Source of the DNA: Neostapfia colusana | Taxonomy: Eukaryota; Streptophyta; Magnoliopsida; Poales; Poaceae | Direction: 5' to 3' | DNA: 64,000 bases | Assembly: GCA_030760725.1 (NCBI GenBank) | Contig: JASWHV010000008.1 | Location: forward strand, 45,766,057 to 45,830,056 | Shown here: positions 38,417 to 48,864 of the stretch, in pieces | Position numbering within the stretch: position 1 is the stretch's first letter | Layout of the letters: each line of letters begins with the position of its first letter | Program-made: the position numbers and the translations under genes | Notes under the pieces: generated by a model | The model's database searches: none | Seen by the model: the letters and a program-made list of their open reading frames with translations, nothing else | What the model was told of the DNA's origin: nothing

Positions 38417-39161
38417 TTCCTCCCACCTTAAACGAATCTCGTCCCAAGATTCCAACGAGAAGAAGAAAGAAGGGAACATTATCGGTGATATGACAATAAT
38501 AAACCGATAGATATCCTGACCTTGGTGCTATTAAATAGTGCTCTCTTTGACGGTATGGTGAGTCATAAAACTCTGTAGACCCATATCGACCGTGTCGATT
38601 GGCTGGAACCTCTACTGTCCTAATCTTGACATAGATAACGAATACTTATCTAGATTATCTGAGTCCTTAAAAGCTTAGTGTAGTACTTCCCCAAACATGT
38701 ATCGAGATGTTTGGTGAGATTAAACAATGAATCAGAAATCTAGCCTCAAATTGGCATCTCAACCCTTTAGTCAAAACCGATTGCTTTGCTTGAACATAAG
38801 AGCAGCCACAAGTCAATTTCACTTATGTTACCAACATAGCAAAGGTCAACTAGCTATGGTGACCACAAGGGTGTCAAAGGCACCATATGATCTCTCAAGA
38901 ATTTAGATTGTGTTCAAGGATTGTCACGAGGTTGAGTAATCAATCGGGAAGCCCCGCGATGAGAAATTAGTTTAGTTCCAACAATTATGGCACTCGTAGC
39001 TAAACAAGTCATAGATGAAAGTTCAAAACTTTCTTAGGTACAAGGGATGTTGAGTAACTGGTTTCCCTGGTGTTGTCCAATGAGGTAGAACCAACAGCTT
39101 GATCAATAATACAATGTCATTAGACACCGCTTAATAGTTTGAAGAAAGGTACACGATCTTG
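38417..39161 (-). other. Element C polypurine tract and residual internal region
   Basis: The tract (38417-38430, TAAGGTGGGAGGAA on the minus strand) is preceded in element orientation by the conserved palindrome (38437-38449). The rest up to 39161 contains no open frame and no pol similarity I can recognise, so it may be a noncoding 3' region or badly decayed. Confidence 0.65.
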
Positions 39162-39523
39162 TGTAACACCCCAAAACCTGCTCAAGAGGGGAATTTAAAA
39201 TTTTTTGAACGTATTGCATGTGATGAAGCAATTCAAATTCAAACTGGAATTTAAATTTGAATCAAAACAGAAAAAGAAAAGGAAAAGGAAAAAGAAAAAT
39301 GGCCAGTGGGCCGAAACCCATGTCAGCCGGCCAAAAACCGCGCGCGCCAGCCAGCCCGAAACCCGCGCGCGCCCCCCTCTCCCTCTCTCTGATGAGCGGG
39401 GCCCGCATGTCATCTCCTTCCCCGCGCGCCCCCAACCGCTCCGGCTCTTTCGCGCCCGATCGCAACCGCCGCTCCCGAACCCCGCGCTCGCAGCCCCGAT
39501 CTTCGGTCCCGGGCGCTACTACA

Positions 39524-39532
39524 TATATAAAC
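39524..39532 (+). promoter_or_regulatory. Candidate core promoter (TATA box) in the D LTR
   Basis: TATATAAAC is followed by a pyrimidine- and GC-rich stretch resembling a grass 5' untranslated region. Two splice-donor-like sites lie downstream: CTGCAG|GTGAAG (GT at 39714-39715) and CCTAG|GTGAGC (GT at 39833-39834). If used, the R region would be unusually long, so the TATA-like site at 42542 near the LTR end is a competing candidate. Confidence 0.4.
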
Positions 39533-42500
39533 CGACCCTCCGCCGCCTCTCCTCATGCATTCAACGCAAGGAAACTTGCCGATTTCCCAGTGCCGCTCCA
39601 TCTTTCTCTCTAGTGAGAATCGATCATCCTCCACCGAAAAACCTTCGGATCTCTTCGCTTTTCGCTGGACTAACGAGCTTGCTGTCTTCCACCGCCGCCG
39701 GGGAGCCCTGCAGGTGAAGGAAGCGACAAGTTTCGCGCCCTAGCATCGGTTCCGACGAGCACCGAGGAGCAGCTCCAACCATCGTCGTTGCAGAGCCGAA
39801 TTCCGACCTCCCCAAGCCCGAGAAACCCCTAGGTGAGCTTCCCCTACCCCTCCGCAGTCGATCCTTGTGAAAAACTGCAAGTTTTAGCATGTAGCGGCAA
39901 GGAACCGAAGCTGCGCCGGCGAGATCACCGCCATCGCCGCCGCGCGCATGGGCTCGCTCCGGCCAGGGCGACGTGGCCTCTTCTGCGCCGTCTATTTTAA
40001 ATCGCACGGCAGAAATTAAATCGGCGCATACCCCTTCGGCGATCTAATCTGAGCCGTCTGTTTTAAATCCAACGGCCCACATCAGCCCCGCATTATAAAG
40101 GCTGGGAATCTTACGCGCTACCCCCTGGGGACTTCAGAAAACACGAGCTAGCCCCAGAAATTTCTGATCTAGCCCCTGGACCTTTAGAGATTCATGTAAA
40201 TTCATTTAAAAATCAGTTTTAGCCCCTGGACTTCATAAGAATTAGGAAGACCTCCCTGTTTTGCACACTTAGACCCCTCAAAAGTTAGAAATTGGGAAAT
40301 GGGGCCCCACAGTAGGGTGGATTTGCACATCAGCCCCTGAGGGTTATTAATTTCAGGAAATTGAATATGTGAATAGGATTTAAAATTCAAACATAGATAT
40401 ATGATCAGTTTAATTATTCAAACCCTGTTGAAAATTTGTAGAAAAAAATCTAAGATCTGAGTTTAGAGGGGAATTAAACTTTTAAACTCAATAAGATTAC
40501 TGTTTTGTAATTTATATCTGAAATATGCCCTTTAGGCATAAAACAAGTTTAAACTGTGGGAAAGTGAGTTTAAATAACCAAAAAGGGATAGGAAAAATTT
40601 ATGAAGGTTCTGTTTGGGAAATTGGAACAGGAGAAATTTTTGTAGGAATTTAGGTTGCTGTTTTATTGGTGGAAATTCATTTCTAGACTAGAAAACCATT
40701 CTGAAAATGGGTAAAAATAACTTTAAATTGGTTTCCATCAGAGAGGAAGTCAAAGAATATTTTATTGAACATTTTAGATCAGAACATATTCTGTTTAGGA
40801 GATATGATTTATTATTTTAATATTAAAGTTCACTTTTAGGCATAGAAGAATAAATCTGAAAATATAGAAAAATAAGTACGCATAATTAGAAAATGTTAAA
40901 TGGGGTCTTATAATTTCAAAAACTTCAAATTAAGATTTTGTAGAAGATCTAAAAACCTATTTGGAGTAGGAAACTTTATTTCATGCAAATTTTGTGGATA
41001 AGGAGTGTATAAATTAAATATAGAGAATTGGTTCAAATTGGAAATTAATATATAGTGTCCAAATAGAAATCTGAATATAAAAGTTAGATATAATATATAT
41101 ATGTTTAAAAGTGCATGTAGGCCTAAAATCAACACATCTAGGGTAACCACAACACTTAGAAATGTGAATGACTTTCATATGTATGTATGTGTGGTTTGCA
41201 TGAGTGAAAGTGTGGACTATGGCTTATGGATTGTTGTTTTCTTTTGCTATGTGTATTGGCATGAGTAGAACCAGCCCCAGAGCAGGTTCTCACCTTTCAA
41301 GACCAAGACTTTCCATTCCTAGAGCAGCAGGAAGAAGGCAAGTGTCCTTGACCACTTTGATACTATGCTAGGATGTGTAGTTAGAATTTAATTAATTGCA
41401 TTATCAATTTGGAATATGGTACCCAAGCTAGGAAGTTTCCCTAGATTTTCATTATCTTACTTCCTTGTAGCCTGGATTGGGATTTATTTTATTATGTCAT
41501 TTATTTATATACTTATGCTTAGCCATGCTTAGAATGGGATAAGTGGGATATGAGATCATCAACTTGCTTACCTTACTCTTGGATGAGATATTATGAGTTA
41601 TGTAGAGGTAGGGATCGAGGCAAGTTGGATGATTTGGTTGGTGCTGTGTGCACGAGACTTGGGTTTGTGTTTAGTACTTGCCTGGATCCTAAGGACCGGT
41701 TCATGGAGCATGTAACCTGGCTTTACCGTGCCAACCACATGCTTAGATGGGGCAGCTTGGCCAATTAATTAGGTGTATCCCCGGCGTAGTATGGGTGTTT
41801 TGGATGGTGTGGGGAATAGGTGTCAGCTGGACTACCATATGAACCGCAAGCCTCAAGAGGGGGCCACTGCAGTGGGGTTGGAGCCTCTTGTATACTGTTA
41901 GGGGTGAAACCCCAGTGGGCCCACGCTCGTTGGGAATCCCTTTGTAAAGGCCTCGTAGTGATCTCCTGGCTACACACCTGGGAAGTGTGAACGTGGTTCG
42001 CGGCCACTGGCATAATGGATGTCCTTTTAGTCCACCCGACAACGGGGGATGAAATCACTACATGTGGGTACAGTGGTGCAAACTCTGCAGAGTCAAAACT
42101 GTCATGACAGCCGTGCTCACGGTCAAGAGCGGCTTGGACTTATTCATGATTAGAGGATGATGAATTGGGAAGTTGAGGATGTTAAGCGGGAAGCTTAACA
42201 TTGGGGATGATATTATGGTTACTTAATATTGATGATGGGTTGAGGGATTGGGACCATCTCACCTGTGTAGTAATGTAGGTGCTTAATAAGCTAAGGTGAT
42301 AGGTATTAATTGCGTAGTGCTTTAACCATGAGTTCAACCTCTCCTTGCTCTAGCCATGCATGACATTATTTTCCCACACTTTCTGAGTACCAACGGTACT
42401 CAAACTTGCTTTTCTGTTGGTTTAAATTGCTGCTCAGGTCAAGGGGATGATGTGGTGTTCAATAACCAAGATTTTGATCCCGAAGAAGGATTTTAGGTTC

Positions 42501-42642
42501 ACGGAGTCCCCCGGGCAATGCCCGTGATGGAGCCCACAAGATTTATATTCCGCTGCTGGTTTATTTACATGTTATGAACAATCTACCGTCCATTGAGACG
42601 TATGCTATGTAAGACTTATTTATATTCGTACACTTGGCTTGT

Positions 42643-42648
42643 AATAAA
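42643..42648 (+). terminator. Candidate polyadenylation signal in the D LTR
   Basis: AATAAA about 95 bases before the LTR 3' end, a plausible place for the R/U5 boundary just downstream. Confidence 0.4.
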
Positions 42649-42747
42649 TGATGCTTCACTATTTGTCATCACATGTATGAGAAAATGATCCTGGCATACA
42701 TGTGATATTCACTCGGTTGCTCTTTGGAGAATCGGGTGTGACAGAAG

Positions 42748-42759
42748 TGGTATCAGAGC
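42748..42759 (+). promoter_or_regulatory. Primer-binding site of element D (tRNA-Met type)
   Basis: TGGTATCAGAGC, four bases after the LTR end. It is the same 12-mer as in A and E. Confidence 0.9.
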
Positions 42760-42943
42760 CAAGGTTGCCCGTAGGAACGTGGACCTAGTTAGACATGGAC
42801 ATATTTAAGGACCCTATCTTCTTAAAAACTATTTTACAAAGGTGTGGGTTTAAAGTGTTATTTAATGGGGCCACTTCATTCACCTTGTCCCATCTTTTAT
42901 TCGAAATACAATCTAACTTAATTTTAAATGCTTTATGTTTTAG
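42760..42943 (+). other. Element D leader with acceptor-like end
   Basis: Short leader between primer site and ORF0. It ends GTTTTAG directly before an ATG and has CTAAC (42913-42917) at a typical branch-site distance. Much shorter than the A and E leaders. Confidence 0.5.
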
Positions 42944-43713
42944 ATGGTTCGCATGATCCGCACCGCCCGCAAGTCCCTGGAGGGAGAGTTCCTGTAGTTG
43001 CCCTTGCCTTGAGAGAGGAGAATCGTCCGGTGACGTACCACTCCTACGGGTTGGCAGTAGGAGGCTTGTTGCGCCGTCTTCGGCGTATGCTCCACACTGC
43101 CGGCAATGTGGGCAAGCTGATCATACACTACAGCTCCACCAGGACCATCCGTGAGAAGCGGGAAGAATGGAGCTCAGAGATGAGGATTATCCATGAAAAT
43201 CAGCTGCTCAAGATCCACCGCTCTCCAGCTTGTCGAGCGACTCGGGCCGATGCTGAGAAGGATGTCACCTGGGAGGCCATCACCTGCCAGAGTTACATCA
43301 ACCGTCGCCACCTGGACAGGACTGAGTACATGTATGTCCTCTAGCGTGAGAGTGGCACCGTGGAGTACAAGTACCTGCCAGTGCAGCAGGGGACTTCCCA
43401 TGAGCACATGGACCTGTGCTTGGAGGATGCTGCTATGCTCAGCACTCGACTGCAGGAGTGCCAGCAATAGCTTCAGGATGTTCGTGACACCCTGAAGGAG
43501 ACTGAGGCGTTGCTTCGCGCCAGCTTGAGGGCGAGAGAAGGAGGAGATGGGAATAAACTGTGTGTCACCGTGAATGACACGTGGACTCCTGACTCCCTAG
43601 ACCGCCGGGCGAGCAAGCGTCGCCGCACTTCTCCACCAGCAGCTTCCCCACCTAAAGCGGAATCAGAGGGCAACCGCAATAATGAGGAGGACCCCGATGA
43701 GCCAGCTCAGTGA
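42928..43713 (+). pseudogene. ORF0 of element D, extra ORF upstream of gag, two internal stops
   Basis: One reading frame of 261 codons runs to TGA at 43711-43713, interrupted only by TAG at 43342-43344 and 43468-43470. The upstream in-frame ATG is at 42928. An ATG at 42944 right after TTTTAG gives MVRMIRTARKS in another frame, so the original start may be 42944 with a one-base shift before about 43000. The N-terminal part has an HSYGLAVGGLLRRLRRML segment. The middle (about 43390-43540) is Leu/Glu/Arg-rich and probably coiled coil. Near the C-terminus is a basic nuclear-signal-like RRASKRRR, then an acidic end. No enzyme motif is visible. An extra upstream ORF has been reported, to my recollection, in long-LTR rice elements such as RIRE3 and RIRE8. 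Its function is unknown. Confidence 0.65.
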
Positions 43714-44051
43714 TACGAGTTGTTTAGAGTCATTTCCCTTATTTCAGCAGGTTATCGAGTAGTCGAGTCAATACCCTATTTATTTGTGTGTTAATGTTTG
43801 GTGTGTGACGTGAGTTGTGGAAGCCATGGGCATTTGTCCACAACCTCGTCTTTAAGTTGCTTTGCTTTTGTGTGTGAACCCCTATGAATCAATAGTGCAT
43901 TTTATTTTCGCTTGAGACGTGAAGCCCAAAGATCTACGTAAAATCTTCAGAAATTGTTTAAATATTAAGGCCTCAAAAGTTTAAGTTTAAACAAGCAATT
44001 TGCGAAGTTTATACGTAATGCTTTAAGTTAACATTCGGCTGATCATGATAG
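43714..44051 (+). other. Spacer between ORF0 and gag in element D
   Basis: Noncoding, moderately AT-rich, ending TGATAG directly before the gag ATG. A further donor-like GCAG|GTTATC lies near 43750. I see nothing else in it. Confidence 0.5.
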
Positions 44052-44836
44052 ATGGCTGGAAGAGGAAAAGGTCGTGGTGCCAACCCCAACAACAACCACG
44101 ATGAGGCCGGCAATCCTCACCTTTGTGGAGGACAAGACAGGGGTGGTCACCGTGAAGGAGCTGATCCTATCCACCAAATGCTCGAAAATTAGAATCAGCT
44201 CATCCAGAGTCTAACTCAAGTGGTGGCCAACTTGAACCAAGCTCCACCCCCACAAGCTGCACCACGTCAACCAACGTTGAGTGAGTTTCTGGGAACTCAA
44301 CCCCCAAAGTTTGCAAGTGCTGCTGAACCTCTGGAGGCAGATGACTGGTAAAAGACCATAGAGAGCAAGATTAGGATCATACAATGCCAAGGGTATGAGA
44401 GGGTGCTTTTTGCCTCTCACCAGTTGCATGGACCTGCTGCTGATTGGTGGACTGCTTACGTGGCAGCCCATCACGACCCCGAGAACATCACTTGGGAAGA
44501 GTTCAAGCGCAGTTTCCGCAACCACTACATACCCAGGGGTGAACTCAAGAACAAGAGAAAGGAGTTCTTGGGACTGCAGCAAGGCAACAGGACTGTGAGG
44601 GAATACCTCACCAAGTTCACCCAACTATCCCGTTATGCACCACGGGACATCGAAACTGATGAGCAAAAACAGGACTGTCTTGTGGAAGGACTTACTATGG
44701 AAATGCAATGTGCAATGTCTTCCAATGAATATGAAAGCTTCCAAAAGATGGTAGACCGAGCGTTTCTCGTGGAAAGGAAGCTGATGGCCTTGGAGAATGA
44801 AAACAAGAGGAAGGTGGGATGGTCACACCAAGCATC
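44052..44836 (+). pseudogene. Element D gag, 5' part (split by element E)
   Basis: Starts MAGRGKGRG after TGATAG. Carries the capsid-type domain: EFLGTQPPKF, EPLEADDW, LHGPAADWW, WEEFKRSF, YIPRGELK, FLGLQQG, YLTKFTQLSRYAP, then a Lys-rich segment. In-frame stops TAG at 44190-44192 and TAA at 44349-44351 break the N-terminal third. The reading frame stops at the insertion point 44836 and resumes in phase at 60165, so E entered an existing gag without changing its frame. Confidence 0.85.
44832..44836 (+). repeat. Target-site duplication of element E, left copy (GCATC)
   Basis: GCATC immediately precedes TGACACGACC. The identical right copy is at 60160-60164. Confidence 0.9.
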
Positions 44837-47800
44837 TGACACGACCCCACGGTCTTGTCGAGCCAGGATCACGCTGAGGGGTGCTGCGTTGCACAGCGAA
44901 GTTTATATTACATAAAGTGGTTTATGAACATGTTTACATCAAAATAAGTCCAGTCTACACTCACGGGCGTAGACTACGCATCAAGTCCACGTTCAGCCCT
45001 TAAACGTGTCCTTGCTAGCACACACGCACACTAACTCTGCGGCGTGCACGACTCCCACTCGACGGGGTTCCCCTCCTGGGGTTCCGTCTCCTCTTCGGGA
45101 GTCCCTTCCTCATAGAACCCTGCAAAAGCTTCAAACACAAGCAGTGAGCACGAAGGCTCAGCATGTCTGACCCGTCTCTCCTAAACATGGAACTTCTACA
45201 TGAGGGGTGATGGGTTACATGAGGTAAAAATCATTTGCAAGGACTCGCCTAATTAGTAGAACCTTACTTTCAAGTTTTAGTAGCAGGTTGTGGAGAACCT
45301 TGCGCTAAGGCACATGAGAGAGCCGCAATCAAACAAGAAACGCATTTCTCTCATGTACTTTTCCCAAAGTTGAAAAGAACTTTAGTTAGATCTAAACTAC
45401 AGCAAATCATTAGCAATCAAGTCCATCTTTCTATCAGCAACATTTTAACATGCAACTAGCCTGTTCTTTCTACGTCACGGTACAGTGAACAAGTGATACA
45501 CACTGACCGCGAGGGACGGCGATTATAATCGATTTACACCTGCAGGATTACCCGAATAACCCGTCACGTACGCCCGTACTCGATGTTGCCTACAACAACC
45601 ATCACGGATGCCGTACGCAACCACCTTTCACCCGTCAGCCAAATATTGAACCGGTCCCATCGTCCCGAGCAAGAGGTCTCTGCACGTGCATCTCAGTGCC
45701 GCCAGCTGATTTACACCTCGAGCTCTCAAACTACCCTCTGAACGACGGGCAATGCCTCAATACCCAGCTACCTGAGTTACATCGGTTTCCCGGTTCCCAT
45801 ATAGCCGGTAGGTCTTCGGTACTGTTCTAGCTTGTTCAACAGGCCCGCACACGGCTCGGTCCTCTATCGACACAAGCGGAGCTATAGCACACAGGCCCCA
45901 AAGTCCTGCTGCCCTTACTCTCCGCTCGGTCTCATTTTTCTTGCCATGTGTATCATGTGCTATCTCTACCCGAGTCGAGTGCCTCTAGCCTATGCTTGCG
46001 AGTAGTTCCAACTACTCGACTTGTACCGAATCTTACACTATCTTAGCATTGCAGTAGCTAACGGGGTTTGCAATCCTAAACCCAACTCATGGTTTTCTTG
46101 GCTATGCAGTTGGGTTTCCAAACAAGACTCTAATGCAAAGAATAAAGTAATCAAGTATGTGCTCAGAACAATAAAAACTTGTAAAAGGTTAATGCAAACC
46201 GGAGCTTGCCTTGCTGCTCTTGGTCGTAGTAGGCTAGCTGTTCCTCCGGAGTAACGAAGTCTAGGACTTCGTGTTCCTCCTCGACCTTAGCGACTACATG
46301 ATATACAAGTATATGTATTAATTTAAATGCACTTGATTGAATTTAAATTTGTGAAGTCTATAACCCTTACTAGACAGACCCAATGACTGTGAAACTTTTA
46401 ATGGGGCTTGGTTACATCCTAAGCAGAGAATTGGTCAATTTTTAGTTGCAGCAAAGCTCATTTGAGCTCTCCACAATTAATTATGCGCTTGACCTTAAAT
46501 GAAGGCTTTTAGGTTGTTCTAAGGATTTTCATGAAACAGACTATGGCTTTCTGAAAACTAGATTTTCAGAGAGTTCTAATGGAGTCGCTCTCACTTAATT
46601 TCAAGGTTCCTAGCTAAAGATTTGAGCTAAACAATTTCAGAGAAATTTCTGAAAATGTTTCTGCACATTTTCTATTTTCTCTGAAACAGTTTCACTAATC
46701 ACCCCATTAGGTGGAGCAAATGAGCTCAGATGGATCTTAAATTTTTATAGTGGTTCAGAGATATTTTGGTGAACATCCTAGCAAAATTTCAGAATTTTCC
46801 TCCAAAGGATTCTCCAGTTAAAATTCCAAACAGTTTAAATTTTGAGGAATTAATTCTGGAGAAATATGGGTTTTCATGAAGTGAAACTTGATTTTCTGGA
46901 AAGTGCTCAGAGAGCTGAATCCAACAAAATTTGGTTCACTGGATTTGGAGCTTCCTAGCCAATGTTATGAGGATTTGAAGTTCGAATGGAATCTGAAAAT
47001 CGGGTGAAAAGTTTAAATCTGCCGGGGCCCGCGGGGACACGTGTTAAGCGCGGAGCCGACAGCACACTGTGGCCCACAGGGTTTTTGCGCGCCAGCACAT
47101 CCGATCCCGGCCGCAGCCCGATCCCGATTCAAAATATCTCCCGCTGACAGCTGGGGTCCACCCCCTTCGTCAACCTCTCGCCGCCCGCGCTCTGCCGCCG
47201 GGGGACCTCGCCGGCAGCTTCTGTGGAGCTCCAAACTTCACGATCTTGGCCGCCCCTGCCTACTTTCACTCGGGGAACAGGATTCTGGGGTCAGCTCGTC
47301 ATGACAACGGCCGGTACATGGTCGGCGACGAGCCGCCGCCTCGGAAAGACTTCGGCCGTGTCGGCTGACTTCCCTAGCACCTCAACTACTCGATCAACTG
47401 GTCGCGAAGCATCAGTGGACCTCAGGGAAGGTCGACACGAGCTCGAGGCAGCTCGGGGGAGGCCCGAAGTAGGTCCTCACCGTGCGCACGATGCCTCCCG
47501 TTTGTTTCGCCGTCGGTAAACTTCGAATTACGCCGGGTACAGAGGTCCTCCGGCCAAAGGTTGTGAAGGCAACTTGTGCGTTACCGTGTCTAGTTTGTGT
47601 GAGAGCGGATTGAGGCCCTCTAATCCTTTCTAGAATACGAATTCGACGGAACCGCACCCGAAGGTCGTTCTGCACAAAGAAAGGGGAAAACTGGAAATTC
47701 GCCGCTGGTAAGCAAACACTCGGGCTGTGGCTCGGGGGTGAGCGGCACAGGTCAACAGTGTGTCCAAGGGTGCCTTGGCTCGGGCGTGACAACGCCGCGG

Positions 47801-48834
47801 TTTGGCTACCCATGGGAGCCCGAGGTGCGGCGGTTTTAAGTCACCGAATTGATCATTCGGTATAGCCGAGATCAATCGGTTTCAGCTGAGTTTTAGCAAC
47901 GGGGAGGAAGGAGAAGAGTTCCTAGTACCTTGCCATAGCTCTGGAGGGGACGGGAAGGCTGTTATCGGTGCTCTCCGATTGGTTCCGAGCGGCGGAAGGA
48001 ATTTTCCGGCGCTGTATTCTTGCGGCGGAAGAAACTGGCGAGGCTTCGGCCGAGGAGGGGGGGAAGGCGCCTTAAGAACGCTCTGAACCGCCTCACGCCC
48101 GCGCGTGGCCAAGCAGCTGCTGGCGCGGCGGCTCCCCTCGGTGGTGATCGCAGCGGCGGCTCGGCGACCCGAGTGGAGAAAGTCTCAGTCGGTTGCATTG
48201 AACCAGTGACTGACATGTGGGTCCCACCCGGGGTTTTAACCTCTGAAATTCACTAATAATCACTGTTGTAAACAGTGAGCCCCAAAATACCCATGGTGAT
48301 TCAAATTATTCACCCATGAGCCATTTGAATTGGTTAGAATTCAAATTGGGTCTGGTTTGAATGAATTTCAGCACATGTGAGTTTGAAATTCAAATAAAGT
48401 TTGAATTTGCCCCACTTAGCTCATGTCAAGATCAACTCCAAATGGAGTGAAAATTGGTGTGTGAGCTCAAAAAAATGTGCTGAATAAGAATATGCCTCCC
48501 ACTTTTGAATTCATGGGATTAAAACAGTTTGAATTTGAATATGGTTTCAAACTGCCATCTTTCTAGCTATACCCAAAATGAACTCAAAAAGGTTTTGAAT
48601 TTGGGTGAAACTTGGCATGGACATCCTTAGCAATGTGTAGGAGTTTTCATATGCCCATCCCATCTATATCACATGTGGAAAATGCCACTTTTGCAATATG
48701 TGAGTTTGTTCTCTAATGAGCATGTTTATGGTGGTTACTTGCTCTTAATTTGTGTTCATCATCTTTCCTCAAATGAGGTGTGTGTGTAGGGTGACGAACA
48801 CTTCAAATATGTGTCAAAAACTGATGCCTTTACA
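44837..48834 (-). repeat. Element E 3' LTR (3998 bp)
   Basis: Plus-strand ends TGACACGACC and GATGCCTTTACA. It lacks about 36 bp after 44897 that are present in the 5' LTR, which destroys one arm of the U5 hairpin here. The dyad is at 45999-46018. The GC-rich block is at about 47020-48230, with AT-rich sequence beyond. Short frames in the GC-rich block are present on both strands in both LTR copies and are not genes. Confidence 0.9.
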
Positions 48835-48864
48835 TTCCCCCCCTAAAAGAATCTCGTCCCGAGA
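48835..48864 (-). promoter_or_regulatory. Polypurine tract and palindrome of element E
   Basis: In element orientation TCTCGGGACGAGA (48852-48864) is a near-perfect palindrome followed by a run of seven G next to the LTR start. Confidence 0.85.

Larger units (their letters stand above)
34100..39161 (-). mobile_element. Element C: gypsy element, 3' LTR and internal fragment
   Basis: On the minus strand, a complete LTR (34100-38416) with a polypurine tract on its right, so this is the 3' LTR. It is followed by 731 bp of internal sequence cut by the 5' LTR of element D at 39162. The LTR is related to A, B and E but clearly a separate family. Confidence 0.8.
39162..42743 (+). repeat. Element D 5' LTR (3582 bp)
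   Basis: Begins TGTAACACCCC and ends CGGGTGTGACA. A purine-rich A/G run lies near 39260-39300, a GC-rich block at about 39300-40100 and AT-rich sequence at about 40150-41150. A strong TATA-like TATATAAAC is at 39524-39532. Near the 3' end are TTTATATTCCGCTG (42542-42555) and AATAAA (42643-42648). Its sequence is unrelated by eye to the other LTRs except for the TTCCGCTG box. The 170-codon frame at 39205-39717 lies across the LTR start and GC-rich block and has no recognisable domain. Confidence 0.9.

Noticed and set aside
39262..39300. A/G-rich run as a microsatellite
   Set aside because: It is irregular, and the start of the same run is present in the D 3' LTR, so it is part of the LTR sequence rather than a separate simple repeat.
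39205..39743. 170-codon frame at the start of the D LTR
   Set aside because: It runs from the A/G-rich LTR start through low-complexity Arg/Pro/Ser-rich sequence and crosses the TATA-like box; not expected to be translated.
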